A DNA stretch of 64,000 nucleotides from NCBI RefSeq assembly GCF_004923295.1, contig NZ_CP039634.1:2570001-2634000 (forward strand), in the 5' to 3' direction. Every line of letters starts with the position of its first letter. Position 1 is the stretch's first letter. Source of the DNA: Azospirillum sp. TSH100. Lineage in GTDB: Bacteria; Pseudomonadota; Alphaproteobacteria; Azospirillales; Azospirillaceae. Below, piece by piece: positions 19,239 to 26,718 of this stretch. Under the pieces are notes generated by a model. It was given only the letters and a program-made list of their open reading frames with translations. It was not told where the DNA came from and ran no database searches. The translations under genes and the position numbers were made by a program.

Positions 19239-19388
19239 TCAGCCGGCCGGGGGATCGCTATCGCCGCTGCCGCCGGCGCCGTCGGCACGATCGAGGGCGG
19301 CGTTGATCTGGTCCAGCGTGCGGCCGCAGCCGGTGCAGACATCGCCGTCGATGGCGCACATGCCCAGGCAGTCGGGATCGTCGCTCAT
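19239..19388 (-). CDS. DUF1289 small cysteine-motif protein
   Basis: A 49-residue protein with the DUF1289 pattern CLGMCAIDGDVCTGCGRTLD, four cysteines probably binding a metal. DUF1289 proteins are widespread small proteins of unknown function. The ATG at 19388 starts close to the motif; a GTG at 19421 in the same frame would add 11 residues. Codon use and motif support a real gene. Confidence 0.75.
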   Translation of the reverse strand: MSDDPDCLGMCAIDGDVCTGCGRTLDQINAALDRADGAGGSGDSDPPAG

Positions 19389-19566
19389 GGAACTGGGGCT
19401 TCTCTCAGGGTTGGCGATCACAGGCCATCCCTAACGGAAAGACAGCGTCGCCTCAAGCTGTCCGGTTCGACGGGGAAGGACGACAACGGGCCTTCGCCGC
19501 CGTCGCATGGCCGGCGGGGCCATGACGGTGCCGGAGTTGTGATTGCCGACACCATCATCAGGTAGT

Positions 19567-19601
19567 AAACCTTCGGCTCGACATACCACAGGCGAAGGTT
19601 T
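19567..19601 (+). promoter_or_regulatory. Inverted repeat overlapping the ribosome site of the ATP-grasp gene
   Basis: A perfect 9-base inverted repeat (19567-19575 and 19593-19601, 17-base loop) ends two bases before the ATG at 19604. Its right arm contains the GAAGG ribosome-binding sequence. In the mRNA it could hide the ribosome site, so it may control translation; it could instead bind a protein. No U-run follows. Confidence 0.5.
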
Positions 19602-19603
19602 GC

Positions 19604-20725
19604 ATGCCGACGGCACTGCTGGTGTCCTGCGCGATGTATCGGTACGGCACCGCAAGGATGCCCGCCGCTTTGAAAGCGGCGGGATTCCGCGTCTTCGTGA
19701 TCTGCCCGCAGAATTCCCTGCTTGAGTTCAGCGACCAGATCGACGGCCGCCATTGTTTCGCTCCCGGGCTGGCGGTCGAAGACCTGACCGTGACCGCGGC
19801 CCGGGCGGCGGCGGGATTCCGGGCGGATATCATCATCGGCTGCGAGGAGGCGGCTGTCCGCGTGCTCGGCCTGGCCGGACGGCTGCGGGAACGGGTGGCG
19901 GAGGACAGCACCGACGCCCGCAACCTGCGGATCATCCAGCGCTGGTACGGCGGCCAAAGCTGGGAGCAGCGACGGGCGCGCTGTGTCGAGACGGCTGCGG
20001 CGGCAGGCATCCGGACCCCCCGTCAACGCGCCGTCGATCCGCAACGCACCACAGCGGCCGATCTGGTCGGGCTCGGTGAACCTCTCCTGCTGAAATATGA
20101 CGGCAGCTCAGCCGGAAACGGGGTGTTTCTCGTCTCCAGCGCCCAGGAGGCGATCGGGCTGCTCGCCGCCGCACCTGCGGAAGTGGCCGGCCAGCAGGTC
20201 GTCGCGCAGGAATTCGTGCCCGGACGGGCGGCGTCGGTTTCCTTCTGCGCCCTGGACGGGCGGATGCTCGACGGCTTCGCCTACACCGCCCTGCACCATC
20301 AGCCAGAACCATTCGGCCCGGCTTCGGTGATCGAGGTGGCGGACCACCCGGCGCTGATCGAGATGGCCCGACGGATCGTGGAGCTGACCCGCTATTCCGG
20401 GTTCGGCGGCATCGATGCAATCCTGCCGGAGGATGGCAGCCCGCCGGTCTTTCTGGAATTCAACGCGCGGCCGACCCAGACCACCCATCTCGGCAGCGTG
20501 GCCGGCAGCGATCTATGCCGGGCGATGGCGGCGGCCCTGGCGGGAGAGCCCCATGAGGGCGTGTTCGGACGGATCGCCGGCAGGCGGATCGCCCTGTTCC
20601 CGAACGAATGGACCCGCGATCCCAACAGCCGCTATCTGACATTGGCCGACCATGACGTGCCATGGAACGAACGCCGGCTGACCGCGGCGATCCTGACCAT
20701 CACCCCGCAGCTCCACACCGCGTAA
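19604..20725 (+). CDS. ATP-grasp domain protein of unknown specificity
   Basis: A 373-residue protein. The N-terminal 100 residues resemble a Rossmann-like pre-ATP-grasp domain (ADIIIGCEEAAVRVLGLAG). The ATP-grasp part carries the nucleotide Lys in LLLKYDGSSAGNGVF, QEFVPGRAASVSF, and the metal-binding block GGIDAILPEDG then FLEFNARPTQTTH. Such enzymes ligate a carboxylate to an amine or other nucleophile through an acyl phosphate. No partner biosynthetic gene is adjacent, so the substrate cannot be named. It sits in the insert between two flagellar units, with a hairpin over its ribosome site. Confidence 0.78.
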   Translation: MPTALLVSCAMYRYGTARMPAALKAAGFRVFVICPQNSLLEFSDQIDGRHCFAPGLAVEDLTVTAARAAAGFRADIIIGCEEAAVRVLGLAGRLRERVAEDSTDARNLRIIQRWYGGQSWEQRRARCVETAAAAGIRTPRQRAVDPQRTTAADLVGLGEPLLLKYDGSSAGNGVFLVSSAQEAIGLLAAAPAEVAGQQVVAQEFVPGRAASVSFCALDGRMLDGFAYTALHHQPEPFGPASVIEVADHPALIEMARRIVELTRYSGFGGIDAILPEDGSPPVFLEFNARPTQTTHLGSVAGSDLCRAMAAALAGEPHEGVFGRIAGRRIALFPNEWTRDPNSRYLTLADHDVPWNERRLTAAILTITPQLHTA

Positions 20726-20729
20726 CCGA

Positions 20730-20948
20730 TCACTCCGGCGGCTGCTCCAGGGTCAGCTCGCCAGTGACGTCATGCCTCAGGTCGATGCCGTCGACCGTCA
20801 GCGCCATGCGCGCGGACAGGGACGTCACCCCGTCGAGCCGACCTTCCGCCAGTGCCCGGCCGACGGCCAGTTCGATTTCCCGCTGCGAGGTGACGCCGAC
20901 CTGCTTCAGGAATTTGCGCAGGCCGAGGTTGAAGGCCTCATTGTACAT
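20730..20948 (-). CDS. DUF6494 family small protein
   Basis: A 72-residue protein reading MYNEAFNLGLRKFLKQVGVT and continuing SQREIELAVGRALAEG. It matches DUF6494, whose members are small proteins of unknown function. The ATG at 20948 has GGAGG at ideal spacing on the minus strand. It is convergent with the ATP-grasp gene, leaving only four bases between stops. A longer in-frame extension upstream has no family similarity. Confidence 0.78.
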   Translation of the reverse strand: MYNEAFNLGLRKFLKQVGVTSQREIELAVGRALAEGRLDGVTSLSARMALTVDGIDLRHDVTGELTLEQPPE

Positions 20949-21159
20949 GACCGTCCTCCAGAAATTCGTGTGCCGGTGCGAACCGGCGGACGACGGCATT
21001 GGTTCCCGGGCAGCTGGAATCGACGGCCTCCCAAAACGACGAAAGCGCCGGTCGATGACCAGCGCTTTCCGTTCCGTCGGACAGGTTCCGGATTCAGGCA
21101 CGCTACAGCCCCGGTCACCGGCACCGGGTGGACGTGCAAGGCCGGAACAACGCGCGTTG

Positions 21160-21579
21160 TCAGTCGTCGCGCTGGGTCCGTTCCATCCGCTCGTGACGTT
21201 CCTGCGCCTCAAGGCTCAGGGTCGCAATCGGACGGGCGTCCAGCCGGCGGACGGAGATGGGATCGCCCGTCTCCTCGCAATAGCCATAGCTGCCGTCGAC
21301 CAGACGCTCGAGTGCGGCGTCGATCTTTGAGATCAGCTTGCGTTCGCGGTCACGCGTCCGCAGCTCCAATGCGCGGTCGGTCTCGGCCGAAGCGCGGTCG
21401 GCAATATCCGGTTCCTGGATACCGCCTTCCTGGAGGCTGTTCAGCGTGCCGGTGGATTCCGCAAGCAGTTCCGCGCGCCAGCGCAGCAGCTTCTGGCGGA
21501 AATACTCCCGCATGATCGGGTTCATGAACTCCTCGTCTTCCGACGGGGAATAGTTCTGGGGCAGAAGCGGCGACGTCAT
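21160..21579 (-). CDS. dksA: DksA-family RNA polymerase-binding transcription factor
   Basis: A 139-residue protein. The coiled-coil tip motif DIADRA (residues 58-63) preserves the DxxDxA essential for action in the RNA polymerase secondary channel. The zinc-finger region reads YCEETGDPISVRRLDARPIA and then LSLEAQ, so only Cys101 of the four canonical cysteines remains; the others are Thr104, Ser122 and Ala125. This matches cysteine-poor DksA proteins of alphaproteobacteria, which work without zinc. DksA acts with ppGpp on stable RNA and amino-acid promoters. The ATG at 21579 is chosen because upstream sequence lacks similarity. Confidence 0.9.
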   Translation of the reverse strand: MTSPLLPQNYSPSEDEEFMNPIMREYFRQKLLRWRAELLAESTGTLNSLQEGGIQEPDIADRASAETDRALELRTRDRERKLISKIDAALERLVDGSYGYCEETGDPISVRRLDARPIATLSLEAQERHERMERTQRDD

Positions 21580-21790
21580 CCGAAAGCATCCAGCGAAAAA
21601 GGGGTGATCCGGGCGGCGCGGAGTATAGGCAGGCCACGGCGCGACCGCAACCCATTGGTTCGCCCCCGCAACGACCAAACAAGCCCTTGGAATAAAAAGA
21701 TTTGTCAGCGTTGCAGATTCGCCGACCCTTCGGGGCCGTCCCCAGGCGCCGCCCCTGGCCGTCGCCCGGTCGCGGGCATCGCCGGCCGGT

Positions 21791-22216
21791 TCAGGAAGTC
21801 AGCTTCGCCAGCTCGACCTGTGCACGCAGATCGATCTCGTCGAGAATTTCGGCCAGATTGGGATCGTCGACCTGGGCCCGGCGCGTCTGGACCACCTTCG
21901 CCAGATCGACCAGCTTCTGCATCGACAGGGTTCCGGACAGCAGGCCATGCTGGATTTCCTCCAGCCGGTCCAGCATCTCTTCCGCCCGCATCTTGCCGCG
22001 GGACGCACGCGCCGTGGCGTCGTCGGTGACATCCACCTCCTGCACGGCCAGCACCCCCGCAACCCCGGCGGTGGCGGCCGTGCCGCTGACGCCGTGGGCG
22101 GAACCGGCCTCTCCCACCAGCTGCTTGGAGAAGGCAGCGCCGGACGAGCCTTCGGCCTTGCCGGTGCGGCGGACCGAACCACTGCCGCGTATGTTTCCGG
22201 AGCCTTCGACTTTCAT
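21791..22216 (-). CDS. fliX: Flagellar assembly regulator FliX
   Basis: A 141-residue protein with a variable, glycine-rich N-terminal half and a conserved C-terminal helical part (EEMLDRLEEIQHGLLSGTLS to EILDEIDLRAQVELAKL). In Caulobacter FliX binds the sigma-54 activator FlbD and makes its activity depend on basal-body assembly. It is divergent from flgI, the usual arrangement. A candidate CtrA box lies 62 bases upstream, agreeing with CtrA control of fliX in Caulobacter. Confidence 0.88.
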   Translation of the reverse strand: MKVEGSGNIRGSGSVRRTGKAEGSSGAAFSKQLVGEAGSAHGVSGTAATAGVAGVLAVQEVDVTDDATARASRGKMRAEEMLDRLEEIQHGLLSGTLSMQKLVDLAKVVQTRRAQVDDPNLAEILDEIDLRAQVELAKLTS

Positions 22217-22277
22217 GATCCGTGCAACCGTTTGCAGTAAAGGATGCGTAAACGCGCACACAGTAGATGGATCAACC

Positions 22278-22292
22278 TTAACATCCGGTCAA
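22278..22292. promoter_or_regulatory. Candidate CtrA box upstream of fliX
   Basis: TTAA-CATCCGG-TCAA matches the CtrA consensus TTAA-N7-TTAA at 7 of 8 bases. It lies in the fliX/flgI divergent region, 62 bases from the fliX start and about 155 from flgI. The local sequence is less GC-rich than its surroundings. Confidence 0.55.
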
Positions 22293-22396
22293 GCCTTGCC
22301 GCAATCGGGCAAAAATTGCCGGCCGGCTGTGACCGAAAGGCGCCATATTCCGGGCGTTTTTCAGGACATGCGAGGAATGCCGCCGCCCCCGGCCTC

Positions 22397-22412
22397 TGGC
22401 ACGGCGTTTGTA
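22397..22412 (+). promoter_or_regulatory. Possible sigma-54 promoter for flgI
   Basis: TGGCACGGCGTTTGTA matches the -24 element perfectly and has the TTG of the -12 element at correct spacing, but the invariant GC is GT. It is 35 bases before the flgI ATG. The mismatch lowers confidence. Confidence 0.5.
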
Positions 22413-22446
22413 TAGGGATGGGCACGAGTTCAGGAGTGTCCGCGTC

Positions 22447-23592
22447 ATGATCCCCACCGCCCTTCGCCTTCTGCGCCGCCATGCCGTGCTGGCTGTGCTG
22501 ACCGCCCTGCTGGCGTTTGGTGTCCAGCAGACCGCACCGGCTTTGGCCGCCTCCGCCCGTATCAAGGACATCGTCGATGTCGAGGGCGTGCGCGACAACA
22601 TGCTGATCGGGTACGGGCTTGTGGTGGGCCTGAACGGCACCGGCGACAGCCTCAACAACTCGCCCTTCACCGAGCAGAGCCTGCAGGGCATGCTGGAACG
22701 GATGGGCGTCAACACCCGCGGCACCAACCTGCGCACCAAGAACGTGGCGGCGGTGATGGTGACGGCGACGCTGGGCGCCTATGCGGCCCAGGGCACCCGC
22801 ATCGACGTCACGGTGTCGGCGATGGGTGACGCCAAGAGCCTGCTGGGCGGCACCCTGCTGGTCACCCCGATGCTGGGCGCCGACGGCGAGGTCTATGCCG
22901 TCGCCCAGGGGCCGATCGCGGTGTCGGGTTTCACCGCGCAGGGCCAGGGCGCCAGCGTGACCCGCGGCGTGCCGACCTCCGGCCGCATCTCTTCCGGCGC
23001 CATCGTCGAACGGGAAATCCAGTTCTCGCTGGCGGAGCTGCCGGTGCTGCGCCTGTCCCTGCGCAACCCGGACTTCACCACCGCCCAGCGGGTGGCGACC
23101 GCCATCAACATCCAGCTGCGCGGCAACCGCGCCCAGGCGACCGATCCGGCCTCGGTCCTCATCAACGTGCCGGAGACGCGGCGCGGCGACGTGGTGGGGC
23201 TGGTGACGGAGATCGAGCAGCTGCGCATCACCCCCGATCAGGTCGCCCGCGTGGTGGTGGACGAGAAGTCCGGCGTGATCGTGATGGGCGAGAATGTCCG
23301 CATCTCCACCGTGGCCATCGCCCAGGGCAACCTGACCATCCGCATCACCGAGACCCCGCAGGTCAGCCAGCCCGGCCCGTTCAGCCAGGGCCAGACCGCG
23401 GTGGTGCCGCGCACCGACATCCAGGTCGACGACCAGTCCAACAACCGCCTCGCCGTGATGAATTCCGGGGTGACCTTGCAGGAGTTGGTACAGTCCTTGA
23501 ATGCGCTTGGAGTGGGACCGCGGGACATGATCGCCATTCTCCAGTCGATCAAGGCCGCCGGCGCCCTGCAAGCCGAGATCGAGGTGATCTGA
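22447..23592 (+). CDS. flgI: Flagellar P-ring protein FlgI
   Basis: A 381-residue secreted protein with a signal peptide (residues 1-35, ending APALAA). Diagnostic blocks are ARIKDIVDVEGVRDNMLIGY, GLVVGLNGTGDS and the C-terminal LQELVQSLNALGVGPRDMI. FlgI forms the P ring around the rod in the peptidoglycan. AGGAG precedes the ATG at 22447; an upstream in-frame start would place charged residues before the signal peptide. It begins flgI-flgJ-flgN-like. Confidence 0.96.
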   Translation: MIPTALRLLRRHAVLAVLTALLAFGVQQTAPALAASARIKDIVDVEGVRDNMLIGYGLVVGLNGTGDSLNNSPFTEQSLQGMLERMGVNTRGTNLRTKNVAAVMVTATLGAYAAQGTRIDVTVSAMGDAKSLLGGTLLVTPMLGADGEVYAVAQGPIAVSGFTAQGQGASVTRGVPTSGRISSGAIVEREIQFSLAELPVLRLSLRNPDFTTAQRVATAINIQLRGNRAQATDPASVLINVPETRRGDVVGLVTEIEQLRITPDQVARVVVDEKSGVIVMGENVRISTVAIAQGNLTIRITETPQVSQPGPFSQGQTAVVPRTDIQVDDQSNNRLAVMNSGVTLQELVQSLNALGVGPRDMIAILQSIKAAGALQAEIEVI

Positions 23593-23969
23593 TGTCCATG
23601 AGCCCCGCCCTTTCCGCCGCTTCGGCCCCGCGCAGTTCCTCTCTCGTCGAACGCGCCCAGGCCGCCGGATACGGCGTGCGCACCCAGGCAAGGATTTCCG
23701 ATCTGGAAGCCAAGACCGACCCGGCAAAGCTTGCCCAGCTGCGCAAGTCGGCCAACGAGTTCGAGAGCCAGTTCGTGTCGCAGATGCTGGGCCCGATGTT
23801 CGAGGGAATCGGAACCGACGAGACCTTCGGCGGCGGGCGCGGGGAAGAGATGTTCCGCCCGATGCTGATCGAGCAGTTCGGCAAGCAGATCACCCAGCGC
23901 GGCGGTTTCGGCATCGCCAATCAGGTTTACGGAGAGCTTCTTCGCGCCCAGGAGGCCAGCCATGGATAA
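23592..23969 (+). CDS. flgJ: Rod-binding protein, FlgJ N-terminal type
   Basis: A 125-residue protein equivalent to the rod-capping N-terminal domain of FlgJ, with RKSANEFESQFVSQMLGPMF and GGRGEEMFRPMLIEQFGKQI. The peptidoglycan hydrolase domain of enteric FlgJ is absent, as is usual in alphaproteobacteria, where a separate lytic enzyme is used. The ATG overlaps the flgI stop by one base. Confidence 0.88.
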   Translation: MSMSPALSAASAPRSSSLVERAQAAGYGVRTQARISDLEAKTDPAKLAQLRKSANEFESQFVSQMLGPMFEGIGTDETFGGGRGEEMFRPMLIEQFGKQITQRGGFGIANQVYGELLRAQEASHG

Positions 23970-24471
23970 GGTCGACGTTCGTTTCCCCCAGCAGGCCAAG
24001 CCGGCCGCCAACCTGCCGAAGAACGCCCAGGAACGCGCGGTCGCGCTGGTCGAGCTGATGGGCCGGCTGACCACCCTGCTGGAGCGCGAGGCGGCCGCCG
24101 TCCGCGCCCGCCGCCCGGCCAAGGAGCTGGCGCAGATCGTCAAGGACAAGCAACCGATGACGCTGGTCTATGAGGAGATCAGCCGCATGCTGCGCGTCGA
24201 CCGCGAGGGGCTGATCGCCCTGCCGCAGGAGTTGAAGACCGCGTTGAAGGACGCGACCGGCAAGCTCTATGCCGCCACCGCCGACAATGCCGAGGCGCTG
24301 CGCATCGGCGGCGAGGCACAGAAGGTGATGGTGGACACCGTGGTGACCGTCATCACCCGCCAGCAGAAGGCGCCGACGACCGCCTATGCCGCCCATATGG
24401 GCGGAGGCCGCGGCTATTCCGCGCCGCCCAGCGGGCCGCGCACCTCGGCGGCGCTGAACACCCGGCTTTGA
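23962..24471 (+). CDS. FlgN-like flagellar chaperone candidate
   Basis: A 169-residue, mostly helical protein. Residues 20-130 form long heptad-rich helices (ALVELMGRLTTLLEREAAAV). The C-terminal 30 residues are Gly/Pro/Ser-rich and probably disordered. Position right after flgJ, size and helical build fit FlgN/FlbY-type proteins that chaperone hook-associated proteins, but sequence similarity alone does not prove it. It overlaps flgJ by eight bases and is followed by a strong terminator. Confidence 0.6.
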   Translation: MDKVDVRFPQQAKPAANLPKNAQERAVALVELMGRLTTLLEREAAAVRARRPAKELAQIVKDKQPMTLVYEEISRMLRVDREGLIALPQELKTALKDATGKLYAATADNAEALRIGGEAQKVMVDTVVTVITRQQKAPTTAYAAHMGGGRGYSAPPSGPRTSAALNTRL

Positions 24472-24493
24472 GCCGGTCCTCCGTCATCGGTGT

Positions 24494-24525
24494 CCGCCTT
24501 CATCCGTGACCGCCTTCATCCGTGA
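24494..24525. repeat. Perfect 16-base tandem duplication
   Basis: The 16-base unit CCGCCTTCATCCGTGA occurs twice head to tail between the flgN-like stop and the terminator. It is non-coding and looks like a recent slippage or duplication product. Confidence 0.85.
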
Positions 24526-24545
24526 TTGCCGAGAGTCTTCGGACG

Positions 24546-24578
24546 GCCGCCTCCTCTCCACGGAGGCGGCTTTTTTTT
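24546..24578 (+). terminator. Intrinsic terminator of the flgI operon
   Basis: A 9-base perfect GC-rich stem (24546-24554 with 24562-24570, loop tctccac) is followed directly by eight Ts. It separates the flgI unit from fliK. Confidence 0.93.
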
Positions 24579-24704
24579 CATACGGCGGGCAATCGCGGCA
24601 AGAATGGTCCGCCACCCGGTCGAATTTGCCGGTCGAAGTCCCGCCAGCCGGCCGGAACTGCCGCCTATCCCCCGATCTGGGGCCAGACAGAAGGGTGCGG
24701 CGGT

Positions 24705-24720
24705 TGGCCCGCCCGTTGCA
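24705..24720 (+). promoter_or_regulatory. Sigma-54 promoter for fliK-flgD
   Basis: TGGCCCGCCCGTTGCA has the GG and GC dinucleotides at exact -24/-12 spacing and the full TTGCA, with only the A at position 5 replaced by C. It lies 55 bases before the fliK ATG and after the terminator of the previous unit. Confidence 0.78.
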
Positions 24721-24774
24721 TTGATCTCTCCGCATCGCCATCGGTGCGTTCCGCCGTCCCTAAGAGGCCCTTCC

Positions 24775-26637
24775 ATGGAAGTCCAATCGAACAACATCGC
24801 CGCGTCCTTGTTCGACGGTCTCAGCCAGTCCCAGCAGACCCAGGGAACGGCGACGAAGAACGACCTGTTTTCCAAGATGATGGACCGCATGCTGGCCGAC
24901 GCCGCCGCGCGCAAGCGCGAACAGGCCGATGCCGCCGCCCGCGATTCCGCCAAGGAGGCGGCAAAGGACGCCGCCAGGGATGCCGCCAAGGACGCCAGGG
25001 ATGCCCGCGCGGCGGAGGCCCAGCGCCGGCAGCCGGTGCGCGCCGAACCGAAGCCCGACCTGACCCGCGACAAGAGCGTTCAAAGCCCCCGCCAGCCGGA
25101 TGCCGCCGATTCGGCCCGTGCCGCCGAGACGTCCGGCAAAACCGATGACGACCGCCGGGTGGAGGCCCGCCACGATGATCGCCGCCCGGCCAAGACAGAG
25201 AAGCCGACGAAGGACCAGTCCAGGACCGATGGCGCCAAGGCCAGCGCCGATAAGGCGAAGGCGGACAAGGCCGACGACGCGAAGGCTGACGGGGCCGCCG
25301 ATGCCGGCACCGCCGCCGCGAGCGACGACACCGTGTCGACCGATGCCGGTGAGCAGGCCGATGGTGCCGGCGGGGACGAGGCGACGTCCGGGGGCGATGC
25401 GGCCGGCGAGCAGGCCACGGGTCAGCAGGCAGACCAGGCCGCCAACCAGCCGCCGTCCCTGGCCCAGCCGGTTCCGCCGCAGCCGGTGCCTCAGGCCAGC
25501 GACCTGATCCTGGCTGGACTGATGCCGGCCGGACAGGCCGCCGCCGCGACCGCCGACGCTGGCGATGATGCTGCCGGAACCGGCGCAACCGGAGCCAAGG
25601 GGCCCGCCGGCCCCGTCGATCCGGCCGCCCAGCTTGCCCAGGCACAGGCCGCCGCGACCGCCGCAGCGGCCGGACAGACTGGTGCGGACACCGGGGCGAA
25701 GGCCGCAGGCAAGACCGATGCCGCGCAGACGGAGAACGCCGCCCAGGCCAATGCCGGCGCCGAGGCCGGCGCCCAATCGGGTGCCGAGGCCCTGCCGACC
25801 GACGATGATACCGCCCTGCCCGACCGCTTCGCCGATCTGCTGGCCGCCGCCAAGGCGAAGGCCGGCGAGGCCAAACAGACCGGCAAGCAGGCCGGCACCG
25901 AGGGTGGTGGCCGCAACGACGCCCAGGCGCAGGCGCAGACGATGATGCCGCAGCCGGCGCCAGCCGTGGCACCGGCCGCGCCGGTGGCCGAGACGGTGAC
26001 CGCCGCCGCAACGGCCGGTGCAGCCAAGGCGCTGGAGGGAATCGAGGGTACCGGCAGCACCGGCGGCTCCTCCTCCGCGTCCACCACCAGCCCCCACATC
26101 CATCCGGCCCTGGCCGCGATGGAAGGAGGTCAGGGCGGCATGCCCGGTCTCGACCAGACGCAGGCCACAACCGCGACCCTCCGCCCGTCGCGCGGTGCCG
26201 GCATGCCGATGGGCGTGCACGACCAGATCGCCGTCCACATCAAGAAAAGCGTCGCCGACGAGGTCGACCAGTTCACCATCAACCTGCATCCGGCCGAACT
26301 GGGCCGGATCGACATCAAGCTGGACATCGGTGCCGACGGCCGGGTCAACGCGACGGTGGCGGTGGAAAAGGCACAGACGCTCGAACTTTTGCAGCGCGAC
26401 AGCCGCGGCCTGGAACGCGCCTTGCAGGACGCTGGATTGCAGACGGACTCCAACAGCCTGAACTTCAGCCTGCGCGGCGAGGGCAACCCCTTCGCCGGTG
26501 ATGGCCGGGGCGATGGCAAGGGGACCGGCTCCGGTCGGCGCGGCCGCGGCTTCGGCGGTGGCGGCGACGAGGACGGGGGCGACAGTGCCGTCTACACCGC
26601 GACGCTCGGCAACGGGCGCGTCGATATCCGCGCCTGA
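24775..26637 (+). CDS. fliK: Flagellar hook-length control protein FliK
   Basis: A 620-residue protein. A short N terminus is followed by a very long low-complexity region (about residues 40-470) dominated by Ala, Asp, Lys, Gln and Gly, probably extended and acting as the ruler. The C-terminal hook domain (about 485-580) includes VHDQIAVHIKKSVADEV and NLHPAELGRIDIKLDIGADG. A Gly/Arg-rich tail ends the protein. FliK measures the hook and switches export specificity. The ATG at 24775 begins a typical N terminus; the frame stays open upstream but without coding character. Confidence 0.9.
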   Translation: MEVQSNNIAASLFDGLSQSQQTQGTATKNDLFSKMMDRMLADAAARKREQADAAARDSAKEAAKDAARDAAKDARDARAAEAQRRQPVRAEPKPDLTRDKSVQSPRQPDAADSARAAETSGKTDDDRRVEARHDDRRPAKTEKPTKDQSRTDGAKASADKAKADKADDAKADGAADAGTAAASDDTVSTDAGEQADGAGGDEATSGGDAAGEQATGQQADQAANQPPSLAQPVPPQPVPQASDLILAGLMPAGQAAAATADAGDDAAGTGATGAKGPAGPVDPAAQLAQAQAAATAAAAGQTGADTGAKAAGKTDAAQTENAAQANAGAEAGAQSGAEALPTDDDTALPDRFADLLAAAKAKAGEAKQTGKQAGTEGGGRNDAQAQAQTMMPQPAPAVAPAAPVAETVTAAATAGAAKALEGIEGTGSTGGSSSASTTSPHIHPALAAMEGGQGGMPGLDQTQATTATLRPSRGAGMPMGVHDQIAVHIKKSVADEVDQFTINLHPAELGRIDIKLDIGADGRVNATVAVEKAQTLELLQRDSRGLERALQDAGLQTDSNSLNFSLRGEGNPFAGDGRGDGKGTGSGRRGRGFGGGGDEDGGDSAVYTATLGNGRVDIRA

Positions 26638-26718
26638 CAACATCCGCGCCCCGGGCCGGCCGCAAGCCAGCCCTCGCATCAGAGATTTCGGCCGACAGGG
26701 CCATAAAGGACGACCGCC

